A DNA stretch of 9,713 nucleotides. Source: an uncultured Clostridia bacterium (GTDB lineage: Bacteria; Bacillota; Clostridia; Oscillospirales; Acutalibacteraceae). Of this stretch, positions 6,218-9,713 are shown piece after piece. Made by a program: the position numbers and the translations under genes. The notes under the pieces were generated by a model. The model was not told the origin of the DNA. It was given only the letters and a program-made list of their open reading frames with translations, and ran no database searches. The stretch spans positions 1 through 9,713 of the forward strand of contig CALYNW010000020.1 of assembly GCA_945224895.1 (NCBI GenBank), read 5' to 3'. How positions within the stretch are numbered: the first letter of the stretch is position 1; every line of letters begins with the position of its first letter.

Positions 6218-6537
6218 AGGATTTTTTGGAGGAATGTATTGCCGACAGAGATTTTTTTGAGAATGACAGTGATGACGAACAAAAAATTCTCAGCAAGGCT
6301 CTTTCTCGTGTTTTACCTAAAATTATAGAAAATGAGTTGACTCCGAGGCAAAGCATTTGCCTGCGTCTGTTTTATGTTCACGGAAAAACTCAGACGGAAA
6401 TTGCAAGAGAGCTGAAGCTTTCTCAACCAACCGTCAGCAGACATATCAATACAGCAAGGGCAATAGTTAATAAAATTCTCGGATATTGCCTTTATTCCGT
6501 AAAAAAGGCTAATGAACAGTGGCTGAAAATTGAATAA
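6214..6537 (+). CDS. Region-4-only sigma-70-like DNA-binding protein
   Basis: The 107-residue protein has an acidic N-terminus and then a sigma-70 region 4-type helix-turn-helix. ELTPRQSICLRLFYVHG (41-57) leads into KTQTEIARELKLSQPTVSRHINTA (58-81), followed by a basic tail. Sigma region 2, which binds the -10 box and core polymerase, is absent, so it is not a complete sigma factor. It may be one half of a two-part sigma (as with Bacillus SigO/RsoA) or a phage-type regulator with this fold. The start is a TTG at 6214 with a perfect AGGAGG seven bases upstream, overlapping the previous stop. The LexA box at 5874-5887 should make the operon SOS-inducible. The transcript ends at 6621-6668. The domain call is firm; target genes are unknown. 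Confidence 0.82.
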   Translation: MKDFLEECIADRDFFENDSDDEQKILSKALSRVLPKIIENELTPRQSICLRLFYVHGKTQTEIARELKLSQPTVSRHINTARAIVNKILGYCLYSVKKANEQWLKIE

Positions 6538-6547
6538 GAATATCCAA

Positions 6548-6622
6548 TTTCCGCCACCCTAATCAGCCGATACAGCGGCAGCTATTCTTTGGGCTTTCGC
6601 CACTGCCGCCAACAACTGGAAA
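6548..6622 (+). other. Folded 3' untranslated segment of the sigma-like operon
   Basis: After the stop at 6537 the transcript can form TTTCC/GGAAA (6548-6552 with 6618-6622) closing the segment. Inside are a perfect seven-base stem GCGGCAG/CTGCCGC (6575-6581 with 6603-6609) and a small GGC-TTTC-GCC hairpin (6592-6601). An alternative GCCG/CGGC pairing (6566-6579) competes with the main stem. It is GC-richer than its surroundings and leads directly into the terminator. No open reading frame with a ribosome binding site lies here. The family is not recognised; it could be a stabilising 3' structure, a processed small RNA or a remnant. Confidence 0.4.
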
Positions 6623-6668
6623 GCACGCACCTATTTATAATATGAGGTGCGTGCTTGTTTTGTTATTT
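6621..6668 (+). terminator. Intrinsic terminator of the sigma-like operon
   Basis: AAGCACGCACCT and AGGTGCGTGCTT form a perfect 12-base stem (6621-6632 and 6645-6656) with a 12-base AT loop, followed by GTTTTGTTATTT. On the minus strand no U-run follows, so it serves the plus strand best. It may still slow read-through from the converging acyltransferase gene, which ends at 6681. Confidence 0.88.
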
Positions 6669-6680
6669 CGGTATTTGTTT

Positions 6681-7451
6681 TTATACGTTTATAATAATGG
6701 CTGTTATAAGCATTATTACATAGATTACAGGCTGGTGCAGGAGATAAATCCACAGGCTGTTTTTTCCTACGAGGCAGAGAAATTTGCTTCTTTTTTTATA
6801 CATACCCTGTGGGAATTTTTCTTCCTTTGCAGGCTTTCCCAAGAATGCTCCGAATAAGAACATAAATATCCAAGGGATTATGGAAAAATAGTCGGCACTT
6901 TCAAAGGAGGCGGAAAATACACCCAGAGGCGCAAGGAAATTATATTGATACCAGCCTTCAGGCAAATGAATAAGCCCGAACAGCATAGTTTTTGAATTTA
7001 TCCCATAGGTGAAAAAGAACAGTAAAAGAGAAATTACGGCACCTATTCGGTAGTCGATTTTTTCAATAATCGGCATAAGTATTCCCGTTATAATCATACA
7101 GCATCCGAGACAGTGAAGAATACCGAAATAAATTTCAGCCCCATCAAATCCCACCAAAGGCATTATCACTGCGGTAACAAGGGTGATTACAAGTCCGCAG
7201 GCTAACACAATAAATCCACGTTTAAGGGTGTTTCTTGAAAGCCTTGAGCAAATTCCGGAAATAACGATAAAAATCGCCCAAAAAAATGGCTGTACCAAGC
7301 ATAGAGCATCAAAAACCTTATACCCCCAAGACAGTCCAAGAACATCTCCCACATCTAAAAAGGAATGGTGGACAATCATACAAAGTATTGCAAAGCCTCT
7401 TAATTCATCAAGGGCATATATTCTTTTTTTATCAGTCATCATCAGCATCAC
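6681..7451 (-). CDS. HGSNAT/DUF1624-type integral membrane acyltransferase
   Basis: The 256-residue protein has about seven hydrophobic helices (roughly 17-35, 52-72, 79-101, 107-127, 134-150, 187-206, 227-252). It matches the bacterial relatives of heparan-alpha-glucosaminide N-acetyltransferase. Seen: RIYALDELRGFAILCMIVHH (10-29) with the conserved RG and histidine, YFGILHCLG (108-116), and a C-terminal NSLWIYLLHQP (231-241). Family members move acyl groups across the membrane onto sugars or glycans; the substrate here is unknown. The start is unclear: GTG 7451, ATG 7448, ATG 7442 and ATG 7439 are clustered with only a GGTG-type ribosome binding site. It is a single gene, convergent with the sigma-like operon and divergent from the thioesterase operon. 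Confidence 0.8.
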   Translation of the reverse strand: MMLMMTDKKRIYALDELRGFAILCMIVHHSFLDVGDVLGLSWGYKVFDALCLVQPFFWAIFIVISGICSRLSRNTLKRGFIVLACGLVITLVTAVIMPLVGFDGAEIYFGILHCLGCCMIITGILMPIIEKIDYRIGAVISLLLFFFTYGINSKTMLFGLIHLPEGWYQYNFLAPLGVFSASFESADYFSIIPWIFMFLFGAFLGKPAKEEKFPQGMYKKRSKFLCLVGKNSLWIYLLHQPVIYVIMLITAIIINV

Positions 7452-7473
7452 CGACTTTTATTTCAATAACGGT

Positions 7474-7502
7474 ATTTTAACATATTTCTTTTATATTGTA
7501 TA
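7474..7502 (-). promoter_or_regulatory. Possible promoter of the membrane acyltransferase gene
   Basis: On the minus strand an extended -10 (TGTTAAAAT, core 7474-7479) lies 17 bases from a weak TATACA -35 (7497-7502). The -35 overlaps that of the divergent promoter at 7496-7524, so the two would compete for polymerase. Confidence 0.5.
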
Positions 7503-7524
7503 TAACAAATTTTTATGATATAAT
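7496..7524 (+). promoter_or_regulatory. SigA-type promoter of the thioesterase/HAD-Nudix/cysteine desulfurase operon
   Basis: TTGTAT (7496-7501), a 17-base spacer and a perfect TATAAT (7519-7524), preceded by the extended -10 element TGA. Transcription should begin near 7531, about 25 bases before the ATG at 7557. Confidence 0.8.
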
Positions 7525-7556
7525 GCTTTGTAGTATGTATTTAAGGGGTGTACATT

Positions 7557-7943
7557 ATGAAGGAATTTACTTCGGTTATGAAAAGTGAGGCAATTACCGT
7601 AGTTAACTCAACTAACACAGCAGTTGCAGTCGGCTCAGGCTCCCTGCCTGTGTATGCAACGCCGATGATGATTGCACTTATGGAGGAGGCAACCTGTAAT
7701 GCCGTTGCTCCGCTTCTTGAGGAGGGCGAAACCACCGTCGGTACAAAAATATCCGTTTCTCACGATAAGGCAAGCGGTACCGGTACAACCGTAACTGCTC
7801 ATGCAGCATTGGAGGAGGTTGACGGAAGAAGATTAATTTTTTCCGTCAGTGCAAAGGACAGCGACGGAAATATTATCGGCAAGGGCGAAATTGAAAGATT
7901 TGTTGTCCTTTCGGATAAATTTATGAAGAGGGTAAACGGATAA
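7557..7943 (+). CDS. Hotdog-fold acyl-CoA thioesterase, FlK (fluoroacetyl-CoA thioesterase)-like
   Basis: The 128-residue protein matches single-domain hotdog thioesterases related to FlK. Seen: VGSGSLPVYATPMMIALMEE (25-44), TTVGTKISVSHDKA (59-72) and the closing KGEIERFVV. The residues T35, E43 and H69 keep exactly the spacing of the Thr42/Glu50/His76 triad of FlK, so hydrolysis of a small acyl-CoA is likely. Real fluoroacetate resistance is not implied, since most relatives act on unknown short acyl-CoAs. The ATG at 7557 is chosen over an in-frame GTG at 7548 because AAGGGG lies eight bases before it and overlaps the GTG. Its stop shares one base with the next gene's ATG (TAATG), so translation is coupled. 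Confidence 0.88.
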   Translation: MKEFTSVMKSEAITVVNSTNTAVAVGSGSLPVYATPMMIALMEEATCNAVAPLLEEGETTVGTKISVSHDKASGTGTTVTAHAALEEVDGRRLIFSVSAKDSDGNIIGKGEIERFVVLSDKFMKRVNG

Positions 7944-9118
7944 TGAGATACAGTGCGGTAATTTTTGATTTTGACGGAACCATCTGCGATACCGGTGAGG
8001 GTATTTTAAAAAGTGCTCAGTACGCCCTTGAAGCCTTCGGCTACGAGGTGCCTGATTATAAGGAGCTGACATATTTTATCGGTCCGCCCCTGCTTGTAAC
8101 CTTTCAGGAAAAATTCGGCGCAGACCCTGCAACGGCAGATGAGCTTGTTAAAAAATACAGGGAACGATATACTAATAAAGGACTTTTGGAAAGCTGTCTA
8201 TATGACGGAATAAAGGAGCTTTTGGCATCTCTTAAAAAGGAGAATATTAAGCTTGGTATTGCTTCCTCAAAGCCACAGGATTATGTGGAGGCACTGCTTG
8301 ACCATTTCGGAATAAGGTCATATTTTGACGTAATCTGCGGTGTTTCTTTTACTGCCGACTGCGAATCAAAGGCAAATATTATTTCCCGTTGTGTTAAGGA
8401 GCTTGAAATTCCCGGTAATGAAATTCTTATGGCAGGGGATAAAAGCTATGACATAGATGGAGCAAAGGCAAATCTGATTGACAGTGCAGGCGTTTTGTGG
8501 GGCTACGGTAGCAGAATTGAATTTGCTCAGTCGGGTGCAAGGTTTGTTGCGGAAAAGCCCGAGGATATTTATTCAATAGCATTGGGCTATTTTGAGCAGA
8601 CTGAAGAGTCTCAGGGAATTTTCAACGGAAGAATTATTACTGTTCACAATGATACCGTTACACTTGTTGACGGAGAAACAGCTCAAAGAGAGGTTGTTGA
8701 CCACCCGGGAGGAGTTGCTGTTGTTGGACTTACAGAGGATAACGAGATACTTCTTGTTAGGCAGTTTCGCTATCCATATAAGGAGACGATTTTGGAAATC
8801 CCCGCAGGTAAGCTTGAAAAGGACGAGTACCCCAGAGAAGCAGGCATCAGAGAGTTTAAAGAGGAATGCGGAGCTGAGGCAGACCGCTTTGAGTCCTTGG
8901 GAGAGATTTATCCCACACCCGGATACTGCGGAGAGATTATACGCATTTTCTACGCAGAGGGTATTACCTTCGGTGAACAGCACCTTGATGAAGATGAATT
9001 TCTTGACGTTGTTAAAATGCCTGTTAAGGAGTGCATTTCAAAAATAATGAACGGTGAAATCAAGGACGCAAAAACAATCGCAGGAATTTTCAAATTAAAG
9101 GAACTTAAGAATTTATGA
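7943..9118 (+). CDS. Fusion of HAD phosphatase (phosphoglycolate phosphatase-like) and Nudix ADP-sugar pyrophosphatase
   Basis: The 391-residue protein joins two complete enzymes. Residues 1-215 are a HAD hydrolase: DFDGT with D9 and D11 (motif I), SS at 108-109 (motif II), K143 (motif III) and GDKSYDIDGAKA with D166 and D170 (motif IV), with a helical cap (about 16-80) of the Gph type. Residues 222-391 are a Nudix hydrolase: EVVDHPGGVAVV (250-261), LLVRQFRYPYKETILEIPAG (270-289) and an intact Nudix box at 289-311 (G289, E295, R303-E304, E307-E308, G310), as in ADP-ribose pyrophosphatases. The junction (about 213-225) is open and in frame, and the Nudix half even keeps its usual N-terminal extension. 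Both halves look active. Joint removal of ADP-ribose and a phosphorylated product is inferred. It overlaps both neighbours (TAATG upstream, ATGA downstream). Confidence 0.9.
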   Translation: MRYSAVIFDFDGTICDTGEGILKSAQYALEAFGYEVPDYKELTYFIGPPLLVTFQEKFGADPATADELVKKYRERYTNKGLLESCLYDGIKELLASLKKENIKLGIASSKPQDYVEALLDHFGIRSYFDVICGVSFTADCESKANIISRCVKELEIPGNEILMAGDKSYDIDGAKANLIDSAGVLWGYGSRIEFAQSGARFVAEKPEDIYSIALGYFEQTEESQGIFNGRIITVHNDTVTLVDGETAQREVVDHPGGVAVVGLTEDNEILLVRQFRYPYKETILEIPAGKLEKDEYPREAGIREFKEECGAEADRFESLGEIYPTPGYCGEIIRIFYAEGITFGEQHLDEDEFLDVVKMPVKECISKIMNGEIKDAKTIAGIFKLKELKNL

Positions 9119-9713
9119 GTGCATATCTTGATAATTCGGCAACCACTAAGCCTTGCAGGGAATGTACAGACGCAGTAATGAAAATGATGACGGAATGCTA
9201 CGGTAATCCGTCAAGCCTTCACAATCTCGGAATAGATGCAATGAAGGAGGTCATTACGGCACGTCAGGCGGTGGCAGAGTCTCTTGGAGTAAGCAGTGAG
9301 GAAATAGTTTTCACTTCAGGGGGAACAGAGGCAAATAACCTTGCCTTGTTCGGTGCCGTTAAGGCAAAAAGAAGAGCAGGAAACAGGATTGTTACTACTG
9401 CCATTGAGCACGAAAGCGTGCTCCAATCTGCTCAGGAGCTGAAAAAGCAGGGCTTTGAGGTCATATATCTTCAGCCTGACAGCAGAGGCAATATTTCGGA
9501 GCAACAGCTTTTTGACGCAGTAAATGAAAATACAATTCTTGTTTCAATGATGTATGTCAATAATGAGGTAGGCACAATAATGCCTGTTAAAGCAATTTCA
9601 AGAGCCGTTAAAAAAGCAAAGGCTCCCGCTTTAATCCACATTGACTGCGTTCAGGCTTACGGTAAAATCATCATTAACGCAAAAAAGTTAGGTGCTGATT
9701 TTATTACGGTTAC
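9115..9713 (+). CDS. Cysteine desulfurase, NifS/IscS family (runs off right edge)
   Basis: The first 199 residues of a class V aminotransferase-fold enzyme that takes sulfur from cysteine and passes it to iron-sulfur cluster or thiouridine synthesis. Seen: YLDNSATTKP (4-13), CYGNPSSLH (28-36), TSGGTEANN (67-75) binding PLP phosphate, AIEHES with H99 stacking on PLP, MYVNNEVGTIMP (146-157) and HIDCVQAYGK (175-184). The PLP lysine and the catalytic cysteine loop lie beyond the window. The ATG overlaps the preceding stop (ATGA), so it belongs to the same operon. In many Clostridia such a gene precedes thiI for 4-thiouridine in tRNA. Whether that is so here cannot be seen. Confidence 0.94.
   Translation, partial: MSAYLDNSATTKPCRECTDAVMKMMTECYGNPSSLHNLGIDAMKEVITARQAVAESLGVSSEEIVFTSGGTEANNLALFGAVKAKRRAGNRIVTTAIEHESVLQSAQELKKQGFEVIYLQPDSRGNISEQQLFDAVNENTILVSMMYVNNEVGTIMPVKAISRAVKKAKAPALIHIDCVQAYGKIIINAKKLGADFITV

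Noticed and set aside
5489..6579. Shared decamer GCCGATACAG in the dat attenuator stem and in the folded 3' segment at 6566
   Set aside because: Ten-base matches are expected many times by chance in a window of this size, and the flanks do not agree.

Overview
The window looks like chromosomal DNA from a low-to-moderate G+C Gram-positive anaerobe of the class Clostridia, probably a gut Oscillospirales/Ruminococcaceae-type organism. The pointers are strong AGGAG-type ribosome binding sites, several TTG starts, SigA-type promoters with 17-base spacers, a Firmicutes-type LexA box, a PASTA-domain kinase-like protein and Clostridia-like protein sequences. The genus is an inference from the look of the sequence; no search was possible.

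Layout. Positions 1-1358 (minus) hold a two-gene unit, yhaM (3'-5' exoribonuclease) followed by prmA (ribosomal protein L11 methyltransferase, cut by the window edge). Divergent promoters at 1397-1519 separate it from a plus-strand gene (1710-3389) for a membrane PASTA protein whose kinase domain lacks its catalytic residues. Its leader carries a 115-base multi-hairpin repeat-like element. A shared bidirectional terminator separates it from the convergent minus-strand pair dat-alr (D-amino acid aminotransferase, alanine racemase; 3447-5461), which supplies D-Ala and D-Glu for the cell wall. Upstream of dat is a dense RNA-control region (5481-5739, minus): a perfect-consensus promoter, a roughly 100-base structured RNA with a strong terminator, and a second terminator-like hairpin ending 6 bases before the dat ribosome binding site.

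Positions 5867-6656 (plus) form a compact unit. A promoter with an embedded LexA box drives a 70-residue cysteine-rich small protein and a translationally coupled, region-4-only sigma-like protein. A folded 3' segment and a perfect terminator follow. A convergent minus-strand gene (6681-7451) encodes a small HGSNAT/DUF1624-type membrane acyltransferase. From 7496 a plus-strand operon with overlapping genes runs off the right edge: a FlK-like hotdog thioesterase, a HAD phosphatase fused to a Nudix ADP-sugar pyrophosphatase, and a cysteine desulfurase (partial).

How the parts fit together. Most genes are housekeeping: RNA turnover, ribosome modification, D-amino acid supply, metabolite clean-up and sulfur transfer. 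The unusual material is regulatory: the pseudokinase with its structured leader, the small RNA/attenuator arrangement before dat-alr, and the SOS-linked sigma-like pair. No CRISPR array, tRNA, rRNA, transposase or plasmid function was seen.
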